This document shows, piece after piece, positions 54,163 to 63,817 of a stretch of DNA of 64,000 nucleotides. The translations under genes and the position numbers were made by a program. Each line of letters begins with the position of its first letter. Position 1 is the stretch's first letter. A model generated the notes under the pieces. The model ran no database searches and was not told the DNA's origin. It saw only the letters and a list, made by a program, of their open reading frames with translations. The stretch spans positions 1-64,000 of the forward strand of contig CAZUXY010000005.1 in the NCBI GenBank assembly GCA_964624235.1, read 5' to 3'. The DNA comes from CAZUXY01 sp964624235 (GTDB taxonomy: Bacteria > Spirochaetota > UBA4802 > UBA5368).

Positions 54163-55359
54163 TTAAATATTCTCTATTAAAACCGCCGCGCCCATTCCGC
54201 CACCCACACAGAGACTGGCGATTCCATAACGGGATTTTCTTCTTTTCATTTCATTGATCAGAGAAATAGTAATCCTCGCACCGGTACAGCCTACCGGATG
54301 GCCCAGGGCGACACCCGAACCGTTGACATTAACCTTTGTCCTGTCCAGTCCGAGTCCTTTTTCACAGGCGACATACTGCGCGGCAAAGGCCTCGTTCAAT
54401 TCAATCAGATCAATGTCGTTAAGCTTCATGCCGGTTTTTTTAAGCAGCTTCTCGATCGCAGGCACCGGTCCGTAACCCATGAGATGAGGGTCCACTCCCG
54501 CGATGGCGTTGCCGCATAGACGAGCGATGGGTTTTGCTCCCAGTTCCGCGGATTTTGCGGCAGAGGTAATCACCAGGGCAGCTGCGCCGTCATTGAGTCC
54601 CGACGAGTTGCCTGCCGTAACTGTTCCGGTTTTTTTGAACACGGGTTTAAGCTTGGAGAGACTTTCTATGCTTATGTCCCTGCGGGGATGCTCATCAGTG
54701 GTAAAGTTCTGCACTTCCCCTCTTTTGCCCGGCACCGGCACGGGGATGATTTCATCTTTGAACCTGCCCGCATCTATGGCCGCAATGGCCTTTGAGTGGC
54801 TCTCGAAACTGACCTTGTCCTGCTCTTCCCTGGAAATGCCGTATTTTTCCGCCAGGTTTTCGGCCGTCTGTCCCATTATGAAAGGCTCTCCCAGCAATCC
54901 GCTGCCGGAATGAAGAAGTTCCCACATGGAATCGGTCATCTCAGCATGCTGTAACCGGGCTCCCCATCTGGCCTTTTTGAAAAGATACGGGGCGTTGCTC
55001 ATGGATTCCACACCACCGGCCAGTACTATGTCCGAGTCGCCGGCGATTATCTGCTGGGAAGCAAAAATCATCGCCTGCATTCCCGAAGCGCACTGCCGCT
55101 GTATTGTCGTCGCCGGTATTTCTACAGGGATTCCCGCCTTTAATGCCGCGGTGCGGGCCGTATTCGCTTCTTCTGAAGTCTGAATACAGTCGCCGAAAAT
55201 CACATCGCTCAGCATGGCGCCTTCAACTCCCGCTCTCTTCAAAGCCTCCTGCATAACCAGCGCGGCAAGCTGGAATGCCTTAACATCCCTGAGAGACTGT
55301 CCAAAGCCTCCTATTGGAGTCCTGCATCCGGAGAGAATAACAACTTCCTTATTGGCCAT
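54163..55359 (-). CDS. Acetyl-CoA acetyltransferase (thiolase)
   Basis: This 398-residue thiolase has the acylated Cys in TTIQRQCASGMQAM, the conserved NEAFAAQY segment, and the C-terminal GHPVGCTGARI and LCVGGGMGAAVLIE with His and Cys of the active site. It condenses two acetyl-CoA or splits 3-ketoacyl-CoA. No other beta-oxidation or butyrate genes are near. It converges with the ThiF-like gene, 39 bp apart, and has an SD-like GGAGAAGGG. Confidence 0.95.
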   Translation of the reverse strand: MANKEVVILSGCRTPIGGFGQSLRDVKAFQLAALVMQEALKRAGVEGAMLSDVIFGDCIQTSEEANTARTAALKAGIPVEIPATTIQRQCASGMQAMIFASQQIIAGDSDIVLAGGVESMSNAPYLFKKARWGARLQHAEMTDSMWELLHSGSGLLGEPFIMGQTAENLAEKYGISREEQDKVSFESHSKAIAAIDAGRFKDEIIPVPVPGKRGEVQNFTTDEHPRRDISIESLSKLKPVFKKTGTVTAGNSSGLNDGAAALVITSAAKSAELGAKPIARLCGNAIAGVDPHLMGYGPVPAIEKLLKKTGMKLNDIDLIELNEAFAAQYVACEKGLGLDRTKVNVNGSGVALGHPVGCTGARITISLINEMKRRKSRYGIASLCVGGGMGAAVLIENI

Positions 55360-55714
55360 ATACCCTTCTCCTCATTATTCTATATAGTAACTGATATATC
55401 AGTTATTGGTATGCATGCGTCCATTAAGTATAAGGTTGAAGATCAACTCCTGATATGGATACTCCCTGTACTCCGGTCCCCGGGAAGGATTTTCGCCATT
55501 TTCAGGTGTATGGGCATATTTTCAATACAATTTTACATTGTTGCCGGTTTCTCCATGATGATAATGAAACAGATGTAATAATTACCAACCTGTCCCGGTC
55601 GACGGCAACGTAACTGTTGACCATGACCATTACAATAAAAAAGAGGACGCCGAAGCATCCTCTCAAACTTATAAACTAAAAAAACCCGTCCTGATCGCCG
55701 ATGGAACCAGAACT
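55360..55714. other. Intergenic stretch between PPDK-like and thiolase genes
   Basis: No gene is seen. The terminator at 55636-55664 lies here, and AT-rich DNA at 55375-55430 should hold the thiolase promoter. Confidence 0.55.
55636..55664 (-). terminator. Rho-independent terminator after the PPDK-like gene
   Basis: On the minus strand GAGGATGC, loop TTCG, GCGTCCTC forms a stem with one G-U pair, followed by TTTTTTATTG. It lies about 50 bp after the PPDK-like stop. Confidence 0.85.
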
Positions 55715-58318
55715 TTAGGCGTTCCCTTCCTTTTTTCTCTGAATATTTGCATGGGCTACGGCAAGTTTTGCCAGCGGTATCGAGAACGGCGAACACGATA
55801 CGTAATTGAGTCCCACTTTCATGCAGAAATCAATGTTTTCCGGATCGGCGCCATGCTCACCGCAAAGACCCATTTTTATGTCTGGACGTGTGAGCCTGCC
55901 GCGCATGGAAGCGATTTCAATCAGTTCTTTTGTTTCTTCGCCCAGCACCTTGAAGGGATTGTTCTTTATAAGGTCATAGAGCGAATAGCTGGGGAAGAAC
56001 GAGTTGATGTCATCCCGGGAAAGACCGTAGGTCGTCTGGGTCAGGTCATTGGTTCCGAAACTGAAGAACTCCGCATACTGAGCGATCGAACCGGCTCCCA
56101 GCGCCGCCGCCGGCAGTTCTATCATGGTGCCCACACTGTAATCCAGATGATCTATGCCGTACTCTTCCAGTACTTCATCCTTGATGTCCCTTATCCCCTT
56201 TACCACCTTGCCTTCGATTTTCTTACCCATTTTCAGAAATTTTAATTCGCTGTCGGTCATAACTATGGGTATCATGATTTCCGGACTGACCTTTATACCT
56301 TCCTTTCTCAACATACAGGCGGCCTCGAATATCGCCCTGCACTGCATTTCATAAATTTCCGGATAGGTAACCGCCACGCGGCAGCCCCTGTGTCCCAGCA
56401 TGGGATTCATTTCAGAAATCTCATCGCAACGGGCCCTGATCTCGGCGGATTTGATCCCTTTCTTCCTCGTCTGCATATATTTAACGAATTCATCCATGCT
56501 TGAATCGGTCCTGGGAAGGAACTCATGGAGCGGCGCGTCAAGAAGACGTATGGTAACCGGCCGCCCCACCATTATTTTAAAGAGCTCATAGAAATCAGAC
56601 CGCTGCATGGGTTTGAGGCTGTCAAGGGCCTTCCTTCTCTCTTCTTCGGTTTCCGAAAGGATCATTTCCCTGAATTTCATGATCCGCTTCTCATTGAAAA
56701 ACATATGCTCGGTCCTGACCAGACCTATACCCGCCGCATTGAACTCTCTTGCCAGTTTCGCGTCTTTCGGCTGGTCGGCATTGGCACGCACATTGAATTC
56801 TTTGACGAATTTCTCAACGACACCCAGAAAATCCAGCAGACCGTTTTCCTTGGAATTGGGTTCGATCAGGCCCACCTTCCCCAGGTAGAGTGTCGGTGCC
56901 TCATAATATGGTACGTTTATTGAAACATAATCGCCTTCCTTCACCGTTCTACCTTCAAGCGTAAAGGTGGTCCCTCTGATCTTCATCTCGGGTTGCACCA
57001 TGGCCACCTTGCCCAGACTCCGCGCGACCACAGGCGCATGGGACGAGAATCCCCCCTCCGAAGTGATGACCCCCTTTGCGACTTCTATGGCTTTAACATC
57101 CTCCGCATATGACGCAGGCATGACCAGTATCATATTGGTATCACCACCGTGCATAATGGCATGTTTATATTCTTCCAGCAGTTTGGGAGTGGAGAAGAAA
57201 ACCCTGCCGATGGCGGCCCCGGTGGAACCGGCTATTCCTCCTTTGATGCTTTTCAATCCTGAAATCGTACGGGGATCAATCACCGGATGCAGCAGCTCGT
57301 TCAACTGTACCGGTTTGACCTGTTCAACCAGATACTCTTCGGTAACCACCTTTCTCTTGCAGAGATCAAGCAGTGTTTTAATCTGTGACTGGGTCGATTT
57401 TTCGTCGACATCACGCTGTTCAACCAGCCAGAAATCCCCTTCCTCGATGGTAAACTTAATTTCCCGTATCTCCTTGAAGTTCTCCTCGGCCTTCTTGGCT
57501 ATTTCCGTGAACTTGTCGAAATACTTCTTGTCCATCTTGGAAATATCCTTGGGTTTTCCGCGATCTATATCGAACTCATTCTGTAAAAAACTGCCCTGTA
57601 TTACGTTCTCTCCCGTGATAATGTTGCGGGTATAATAGTTACCTGAATATGAATTGTTCCCGAAATTTCCGTAAACCATGGCCTGGACCATGATGGACAG
57701 GGAATTGTCCACATCGATTTCGGAGTCGCAGTACTTGGACGCCGCACCCTTGAGGATCAATCCCAGTTGGTCATATACATCTTCACTGAACTTATCGCCC
57801 AGATATTTCTTGTAGCTTTCGACAATCTTCTTCAGATCAGCCGCTTTAGCCAGTGAAAGCTTGGCATTCATCTTCTCGAAATCCTGTTGTGCAAGCCCGT
57901 ATATCTTGGTCCCTATGCTGTTGAGTAAAAAGCGGTATTCACCATAGGAGAAATCCAGGCCGGTAAAGTTCCCGAAACCTTCCACCACTTTGTCGTTAAG
58001 ACCGATATTATGTATGGAGGGGAAATACGGCACATTAAGGTCTGATGAAAGCACTACCTTCAGGAGCAGTGGTTTTTTGACATCGCCGAATCCCTTTTTG
58101 GTCTCCTTCTCCAGCCGATCGATATGGGTTTTAAGTATTTCTTTCAGGTTTATCTGAGGAAGTTTTTTCGTCAGTTCGGAATCTATAATAAAACCGGGAG
58201 CGATCGGCAGTCCCATGAGGGCAAGATCAACCGCGCGTTTACCCCTGATACCGAGTTTCTTTCTGGTCTTGTCATCAACATCCTTCAGGTCTTTATTAAA
58301 ATAAATAATATTTTCCAT
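55715..58318 (-). CDS. Pyruvate, phosphate dikinase-like protein with altered ATP-grasp
   Basis: This 867-residue protein has the PPDK order: N-terminal nucleotide domain, central phosphohistidine domain (phospho-His at about 427 in EGGFSSHAPVVARSLG), and C-terminal PEP/pyruvate barrel with AGIGLVRTEHMFF, RLLDAPLHEFLP, GHRGCRVAV and the catalytic Cys in GLCGEHGADPENIDF. The N-terminal motifs differ: where PPDK has VRSGA this protein has KVVLSSD (residues 87-93), and the QTRNGKR segment is replaced by EQRDVDE. So ATP use is doubtful while the PEP half looks active. It is the second gene of a pair with 58391-59317, 72 bp apart, and has its own terminator. Confidence 0.82.
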   Translation of the reverse strand: MENIIYFNKDLKDVDDKTRKKLGIRGKRAVDLALMGLPIAPGFIIDSELTKKLPQINLKEILKTHIDRLEKETKKGFGDVKKPLLLKVVLSSDLNVPYFPSIHNIGLNDKVVEGFGNFTGLDFSYGEYRFLLNSIGTKIYGLAQQDFEKMNAKLSLAKAADLKKIVESYKKYLGDKFSEDVYDQLGLILKGAASKYCDSEIDVDNSLSIMVQAMVYGNFGNNSYSGNYYTRNIITGENVIQGSFLQNEFDIDRGKPKDISKMDKKYFDKFTEIAKKAEENFKEIREIKFTIEEGDFWLVEQRDVDEKSTQSQIKTLLDLCKRKVVTEEYLVEQVKPVQLNELLHPVIDPRTISGLKSIKGGIAGSTGAAIGRVFFSTPKLLEEYKHAIMHGGDTNMILVMPASYAEDVKAIEVAKGVITSEGGFSSHAPVVARSLGKVAMVQPEMKIRGTTFTLEGRTVKEGDYVSINVPYYEAPTLYLGKVGLIEPNSKENGLLDFLGVVEKFVKEFNVRANADQPKDAKLAREFNAAGIGLVRTEHMFFNEKRIMKFREMILSETEEERRKALDSLKPMQRSDFYELFKIMVGRPVTIRLLDAPLHEFLPRTDSSMDEFVKYMQTRKKGIKSAEIRARCDEISEMNPMLGHRGCRVAVTYPEIYEMQCRAIFEAACMLRKEGIKVSPEIMIPIVMTDSELKFLKMGKKIEGKVVKGIRDIKDEVLEEYGIDHLDYSVGTMIELPAAALGAGSIAQYAEFFSFGTNDLTQTTYGLSRDDINSFFPSYSLYDLIKNNPFKVLGEETKELIEIASMRGRLTRPDIKMGLCGEHGADPENIDFCMKVGLNYVSCSPFSIPLAKLAVAHANIQRKKEGNA

Positions 58319-58390
58319 GGTACTTCATATCCCCCTTGATTATAAATTTGCACCTTTTAGCGGCACTCACCGGTGATGGTTGATTTTCAG

Positions 58391-59317
58391 TTAGAAGAGG
58401 TTCAACACCTTCCCGACACCAAGCTTCAAAAACTGTTCGAACCTGGGACTTGCGCCCTCGAAAAGATATTTCTGCAGCTTGGACACGCCACGAATGTTTT
58501 CACCGACGACCTGGAAAAGAATCACACCGCCCGACTTGACCTTTCCCCATTTGAAAAGCGCGTTTATGTCGTTAATGGCTTCGTTCTCATAAAAAATAAG
58601 TACATCGAGGTCCGGGTGCGATGCCCTGAAGCTTTCCACTATTTTCTTCCACGCTTCCACATTGCCGTTATGGAAAAGCTCGTTGGTCACCTGAACCGAG
58701 TATTTCGGCGTCATTTTCTTTTTACCCGCCGCGACCGCCGCAGTTGCCGCCGCTGCGGCCGGGGCCGGTCTTCTCACCTCAACCTTGGGCATTACGGTGG
58801 CGTCGATGAATTCCTTATTGACGAAAACATCTTTACCGGCGATCATCTCTTCAATAGCTTTTATGGCCTCTTTTTCGACCTTTCCCCTGCCCTCATCCTT
58901 GAGGTGTTTGGCGTATATCACCAGTAGATGGTCCTGCGTCAGCTCCCTTACCCTGTCCCAGTGCGCCTGATTTTTCGGATTAATCAGGAAAATAGCTCCG
59001 CTGGGATTGTAATATACCAGCAGCAGATCCACGGCTGTCCATTTCAGGGTTTCTTCGCTGATTCTGTTGAATTCGGTCAGTGTGGAAGGAATGTTGAAAG
59101 ACGAGTAGGAATAATCGAATTTTTCCTTGATTACCGCACCTACGATGGGAAGTACCTGCGCGTTGACGATTTCATTGGAATCCAGCAGGCTGTTGATGAT
59201 GTCGGCAAGGTTTCTCTTCCCTTCAATGTGGTCTACTACATCGTTTACTTTAAAGAAGTGGTTTAAGGCTTTATTAAAATTGCTTTTCGTTGCCAGCGAG
59301 AAAAAGGTACTTTCCAT
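58391..59317 (-). CDS. Uncharacterised protein paired with the PPDK-like gene
   Basis: This 308-residue protein belongs to no family I recognise. Two globular parts are joined by an Ala/Pro linker (about 185-205, PAPAAAAATAAVAAG). The N-terminal part is helical, with strands such as VDLLLVYYNPSGAIFLINP. The C-terminal part has LDVLIFYENEAINDINALF and GGVILFQVVGENIRG. There is no signal peptide and no membrane segment, so it is cytosolic. AAGGAG lies 8 bases before the ATG. It lies between cfpA and the PPDK-like gene and could be a partner of either. Confidence 0.8.
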   Translation of the reverse strand: MESTFFSLATKSNFNKALNHFFKVNDVVDHIEGKRNLADIINSLLDSNEIVNAQVLPIVGAVIKEKFDYSYSSFNIPSTLTEFNRISEETLKWTAVDLLLVYYNPSGAIFLINPKNQAHWDRVRELTQDHLLVIYAKHLKDEGRGKVEKEAIKAIEEMIAGKDVFVNKEFIDATVMPKVEVRRPAPAAAAATAAVAAGKKKMTPKYSVQVTNELFHNGNVEAWKKIVESFRASHPDLDVLIFYENEAINDINALFKWGKVKSGGVILFQVVGENIRGVSKLQKYLFEGASPRFEQFLKLGVGKVLNLF

Positions 59318-59449
59318 ACATATGCTCCTTCTTTATACAATATTTTTTTATTGCGGCTGGATGATGATTCCAGGGAATAACGGTACTATAATAAAGCATA
59401 AATTATTTTGCAAGCATTTTGTTCACCCTGCAAATCCGGGCACATAATG

Positions 59450-59477
59450 AAAAAGGATGCCTTGCGGCATCCTTTTT
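59450..59477 (-). terminator. Rho-independent terminator after cfpA
   Basis: AAAAAGGATGCC pairs perfectly with GGCATCCTTTTT around TTGC, giving T-runs on both strands. It lies 25 bp after the cfpA stop and separates cfpA from the next gene. Confidence 0.93.
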
Positions 59478-59502
59478 CAGTTATCTTCAACAACGGATTT
59501 TT

Positions 59503-61449
59503 CTAGAGCTCCTTGAGGCCTGATGTTTTACCCTTTGGTTTTGCTTTGGGTGAAAGATCCACCGAGCCTCTCACTTCGGTTGCGTCAGCACTCTTGTACG
59601 CGGCTTCGAACAGATCTTCTTTTATTTCTTCGGAACCAAAACTCTGATCGATGTCGGTCCTTACGGTGGATCTTCTTCTCTTGAAGGTCGCGAAAGCCGC
59701 ATCCTGGAATCCCTTTGATATGCCGTAGAGGAATTCGTTCAGAACATTGGCCATACCTTTAAGCATGTACTGTTTTCTCTTGATGGTGGTTATGTCGACA
59801 TCAAGGATAAGACCCGGCTGTATATGGTGAGGATTGATTTTATAGGTGAAGTCGTTGAATCTCCTCGCCATGAAGTTTATTCTTTCGTCCAGTATTACGC
59901 GCTCAATGGGGTTCTGATAACCGTGCATGGACTGAAGCATGTCCTTTAACCATTTCAGTTTGCTCTTGAGGTGGAGGATGCGGTTCTCATAGGTCCTGTT
60001 GTTTTTCTCGACGAAAGAGTTTTCCTGATACATCTCGCCGACTTCCGACCACATGACGTTGCTGGGATCGGCTTCTTCTTCTTTCTTCTGACGTCTCCAA
60101 TCCTTGCTCATGAGGCGGTTTGACAGATCATCGAAATCCTTAAGCGAACGGAACCTCTTCTTGGACTCATAATGGGCATGGACCACATCCCAGGTTCTGA
60201 GTATCTCGCGGGTAAAGGCCTCCATCTGCCGGTCGAACTCTTTTTTCTCTTCCCTGAGCTGGTTCTGATCGTAATAGGCCAGCCGTATCGCGTACCGCTC
60301 GTCCGGAAGAATGGTGCGGTCCAGTTCCTCGTATTCCCTGATCTGACACACGCGGGCGTTTTTCATATTGTCGCACACCTGGTAGCCCAGCTTACTGGTG
60401 TCGAGTATGGAGGTCAGGGCATTGATCGCGGTGTTGTAGCCGCGGTTGCGGATATTCTCGGTGTCGATTACATACTTGATGTTTTCCCGGATATTCAGCG
60501 GATCGTACTCCTCTACATCTATCTCCGCGCGCAGACCCTCGATTTTATCGAGAAACTTTTTGGCGAGAATGGTATAACGTCTCGATTTCTCGTCTTCTTT
60601 TTCGTCATCGGTGAAGTTCTCGATTCTCTTGATCTTTTCAAACATGATCTCGGAACCGGTAAGCTCGCTTTTACCCTGGTCCACCAGTTCTTCTTTGAGA
60701 ATCTGGATCTGACGTTCGATAAGGTCCTGAATATGTTTCTGGATGGCGTCTTTCAACAGAGACTCAACCGTCACCTGGTAGTGGTAGATCGGACTTACCA
60801 GTTCGCTGTCGAGTATATTGATGGAAAGCTTGACGTCGTATACAAATTTGGGACGGAGCTCGTTGTCCTTAAACATACACTTGATGATGGCGTACGCGTT
60901 CTCGCCTCTGACGAAGGCGCCGACATCGCTCTTCTGGCGGAGGATTGCGTTCGTCTCGTTTTCCAGATCATTCATTCCCCGCTGTATATGACCCTGCAGG
61001 TGTCCATACATGTTCACCATGGATTTTTCTATTTCCCCGGTATTGAACTTGTCGGCACCGCCGATTTTATCAAGCAACTCCACCATTTCACGGGGCGTAT
61101 ATCGGGCCAGTCCCTTGGCTTCTTCTTTGTCGACGAAATCCCTCATCTTTTTGATGAACTCGTCTTCCATGGTTACCGTGTAGCGGTTCGCCATATTGAC
61201 ATAGGTCTGGTTGACATAATTATACAGCTTTTCCTTTATACCACCCATAACATCCAGTTTTACCAGAACCTCTTCAGGGAGTCTGGTAAGAACCTGGTTT
61301 ACCACCTTATCGGTCGTCTCGTCGACGATAAGCTGGGCCTCGGCCACTTTGTCACGCCCCTCCTGGGCGATTGAGTTCCGCGAACCGACGGCACTGGGTT
61401 CAGTAGGATGAACTTTATTAGGGCTCTTGGGAAATTGAGTTATGGACAT
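59503..61449 (-). CDS. cfpA: Cytoplasmic filament protein CfpA
   Basis: This 648-residue protein forms the ribbon of cytoplasmic filaments under the inner membrane along the flagellar side in treponemes, and is required for normal cell division there. The N-terminus (PKSPNKVHPTEPSAVGSRNS, then QLIVDETTDKVVNQVLTRLP) agrees with the treponemal protein as I remember it. Most of the chain is charged coiled coil (for example DLIERQIQILKEELV), with no TM or signal sequence. The perfect SD AGGAGG and the strong promoter 5' of it point to high expression, as expected for a structural protein. It is a good taxonomic marker for spirochaetes. Confidence 0.88.
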   Translation of the reverse strand: MSITQFPKSPNKVHPTEPSAVGSRNSIAQEGRDKVAEAQLIVDETTDKVVNQVLTRLPEEVLVKLDVMGGIKEKLYNYVNQTYVNMANRYTVTMEDEFIKKMRDFVDKEEAKGLARYTPREMVELLDKIGGADKFNTGEIEKSMVNMYGHLQGHIQRGMNDLENETNAILRQKSDVGAFVRGENAYAIIKCMFKDNELRPKFVYDVKLSINILDSELVSPIYHYQVTVESLLKDAIQKHIQDLIERQIQILKEELVDQGKSELTGSEIMFEKIKRIENFTDDEKEDEKSRRYTILAKKFLDKIEGLRAEIDVEEYDPLNIRENIKYVIDTENIRNRGYNTAINALTSILDTSKLGYQVCDNMKNARVCQIREYEELDRTILPDERYAIRLAYYDQNQLREEKKEFDRQMEAFTREILRTWDVVHAHYESKKRFRSLKDFDDLSNRLMSKDWRRQKKEEEADPSNVMWSEVGEMYQENSFVEKNNRTYENRILHLKSKLKWLKDMLQSMHGYQNPIERVILDERINFMARRFNDFTYKINPHHIQPGLILDVDITTIKRKQYMLKGMANVLNEFLYGISKGFQDAAFATFKRRRSTVRTDIDQSFGSEEIKEDLFEAAYKSADATEVRGSVDLSPKAKPKGKTSGLKEL

Positions 61450-61564
61450 GCAAAAACCTCCTTTTTTCTAATACGTCGCGTTGTTATCAGCTAATTGTTT
61501 CTAACGTTGATATATAAAATACCCTTTTTTATTATTACAGGGAAGCGGCATGAAAATCGCAATA

Positions 61565-61592
61565 ATTTTAATACCGTAACGCGCCATGTCAA
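61565..61592 (-). promoter_or_regulatory. Strong sigma-70-type promoter of cfpA
   Basis: On the minus strand TTGACA (61592-61587) and TAAAAT (61570-61565) lie 16 bp apart. Transcription would start near 61558, giving a leader of about 110 bases before the cfpA ATG. Confidence 0.75.
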
Positions 61593-61689
61593 GGCTTTAT
61601 TTTGAATTAATATTAAATTTTTATCACGCCGGTATCACCCGCTTTAGCTTCAAGAACCGCATGTTTGCCGGACGTTTTACCGCCCCCGC

Positions 61690-62814
61690 CTATTTGCTCA
61701 CGTTGTATCTAAAGGTATAATTGGCTACCTTGAAGATATCGCCGTCCTTCAATAATGCCCCGGGGTCACCGTTTACGAATTCGATATTATAGCTGTTTCC
61801 CCACTGGAGCACATAACCCACCTTTCCATCTTTTCGGGTTCCGACAATGCAGAACGGCTCATTTACCTCAATATCACGCACGTTGAGATTGTTCCCGGTT
61901 CCACGCCCGATAAGGATTTTCTGGGCGTTCTGCCGTGAAAGGTTATATGTGTTGATATAGGGATCAAGCAGACCATGGTTCCAGTAATCAAGAGTACCCT
62001 GCACCTTCAGTGCGGCGAAACGACGGAGCAATATGAATACTATCCCGATAAGAAGGAGAAGCAATATGGCGTAGAAAAAAGGACTGCTGAGAAAAGTTTT
62101 TTCCCTTTCCTTTTTCTCAAGCATCATTTTATCGACATCTTTTATCAGATCCTTCCCGATGGCCTTGTCGGGTGATTTACCGGCATCAACCACCTTGGTA
62201 TACCGGGAAACCCCTTCCTTGAGATCCTGTTGGACTTTTTTTATTCTTGCGTCCTTGGCCAGATCACCGAGACTTACCAGAAAGATAAACCAGTCTTTTT
62301 CATTGTATTCTTTACTGATCTTTTTAATATTAAGACGTTCTCCTTTGTGTCCCGGAGGCGGATCGTCCAGGGCATCGGTCATTACCACGATAACCCTCTG
62401 CCGTTTTTTCTCTTTGTCCTCCAGTTCCACTGCTTTTTTGAAGACCTGTCGCAACATCTGCTGTGTGTAGGTCCATTTACCCTTTGCATCGATAACGGAA
62501 AGGTACTTCCTTAAAATATCTTTATCGTTCTTGTCGTGGATGTATATCGTCGGGTAGAGCTTAACATCCGTATCAAAGGTGACAAAACTGATACTGTCAC
62601 CGACGTTAAGCTGATCGATAAACTTGACAAGGCTCTCCTTCACCTGGGGAAGGATGTTCTTGCCCCCATACCCCACCATACTGAGCGAGGTATCTATAAC
62701 CAGGACCATGTCTTTCTGTTCCCGGGCTACGGATCCACAGGCGGTATAACACAATAAGGCCGCAAATAAAAAACCCATCAATCCTTTAAAATATATTCTT
62801 CTTATCTCCTGCAT
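61690..62814 (-). CDS. VWA-domain membrane protein with FHA-like C-terminus
   Basis: This 374-residue protein has an N-terminal signal or lipoprotein-like sequence (MGFLFAALLCYTAC). A von Willebrand A domain with the MIDAS motif DTSLSM near 41 and its later Asp in VVMTDALDD follows. A helical segment leads to a TM helix at about 243-262 (FFYAILLLLLIGIVFILLRR) and a cytoplasmic end. That end (about 295-374: ILIGRGTGNNLNVRDIEV to LLKDGDIFKVANYTF) resembles an FHA domain, which binds phosphothreonine peptides. This topology would link a periplasmic metal-dependent adhesion domain to a cytoplasmic phospho-signal. The ATG at 62814 has only a weak GGGG upstream. Confidence 0.8.
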   Translation of the reverse strand: MQEIRRIYFKGLMGFLFAALLCYTACGSVAREQKDMVLVIDTSLSMVGYGGKNILPQVKESLVKFIDQLNVGDSISFVTFDTDVKLYPTIYIHDKNDKDILRKYLSVIDAKGKWTYTQQMLRQVFKKAVELEDKEKKRQRVIVVMTDALDDPPPGHKGERLNIKKISKEYNEKDWFIFLVSLGDLAKDARIKKVQQDLKEGVSRYTKVVDAGKSPDKAIGKDLIKDVDKMMLEKKEREKTFLSSPFFYAILLLLLIGIVFILLRRFAALKVQGTLDYWNHGLLDPYINTYNLSRQNAQKILIGRGTGNNLNVRDIEVNEPFCIVGTRKDGKVGYVLQWGNSYNIEFVNGDPGALLKDGDIFKVANYTFRYNVSK

Positions 62815-63044
62815 AATGAAGCCCCACTAGTTTTGATCTGGTATCGTGCGGATAAACAAGGTCATGAGCAGTATATCGGATTATGGTTATATGAAAAAAG
62901 TATTCTGTCAAGAATAATACTTTTTCACAACAAGAATCGACTTTTCATATCGATGGTTATCCCTGCTGCGGTCTGATCTGACTGTTTCGGAAAAAACGTT
63001 ACCACGGAACCGGAGATCGGGAAAAATTAAACGGGAGTTTCAGG

Positions 63045-63803
63045 TCAGTATTCTTTATAGGGCTGCGGAGAATGCACATAGTCCCTGAGTTCTATGGAAT
63101 CGCCTCTTCTGGTATCCAGGTATTCATTTAAAAGGATGAAAAACCACATCAGTGTATCCTTGCCCGACTCGATCGCGACGAAATTCCTCTTCTCGCGCCA
63201 GTTTTTTATTACAAGGCCTTTGCCCAGGATGGCAAACAGATCAAATTCGAACGCATGTTCGACGCTTTTCGAGATATAAAAATCAATAATATAATTCTTC
63301 ACATCGGCCAGGGACATCCCCGTTCCGTAACTTACGACGAAAGAGGGGATGACCGGATTGTTTTCCCTGGTTTCACTGAACCGGTTTATTTTTTTCGCCT
63401 GGATAACCCTGGAGAGCACATCCGCGAGGGCTTTGTTGTCTACATGGGGGCATACATGCAAAGCGCCGTAAACGGCCTCGAAGGGAATAAACCCGCCCAT
63501 AATACTGTCCAGATTCCTGAACAGCGGTTTATAGACCACCAGGTCCACCCCCTCGGGCGTGTATCCGCTGCTATCGATGATCGGCGCGCTGCCGATTTGC
63601 AGATCAGGGCGAACCAGACGGTCCAGCACTTCCTTGAGCACGTTATGTACCCCTGCTTCTGCCTGTTTCGTTACCGATGTTTTTTTCGCGCTTCCCGCTT
63701 TTGCCGGCTTTTCACCGCCGGTTTTTCTGGATGCCGTCTTTTTCGCCCCTGCTGTGCTGCTAAGGAGCTCGTGCTGCAGTTCTTCGAAATACTTTTTAAA
63801 CAT
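63045..63803 (-). CDS. DUF6602-like protein, probably without nuclease activity
   Basis: This 252-residue protein has a Lys/Ala-rich N-terminus (about 15-50: GAKKTASRKTGGEKPAKAG), as in DNA- or RNA-binding tails. A domain resembling DUF6602 follows: IGSAPIIDSSGYTPEGVDLVVYKPL, then IPFEAVYGALHVCPHVDNKAL. DUF6602 members I know have a PD-(D/E)xK-like VxxVIEVK in the second stretch; here it is ALHVCPHV, so the acidic residue and Lys are missing. The assignment is by pattern memory only. It lies 230 bp upstream of the VWA gene. Confidence 0.6.
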   Translation of the reverse strand: MFKKYFEELQHELLSSTAGAKKTASRKTGGEKPAKAGSAKKTSVTKQAEAGVHNVLKEVLDRLVRPDLQIGSAPIIDSSGYTPEGVDLVVYKPLFRNLDSIMGGFIPFEAVYGALHVCPHVDNKALADVLSRVIQAKKINRFSETRENNPVIPSFVVSYGTGMSLADVKNYIIDFYISKSVEHAFEFDLFAILGKGLVIKNWREKRNFVAIESGKDTLMWFFILLNEYLDTRRGDSIELRDYVHSPQPYKEY

Positions 63804-63817
63804 GGCTTTCCTCGGCT

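Noticed and set aside
60172..61374. 400-codon frame on the plus strand
   Set aside because: It is exactly antisense to cfpA, lacks an SD and gives no family-like protein; cfpA has a perfect SD, promoter and terminator.
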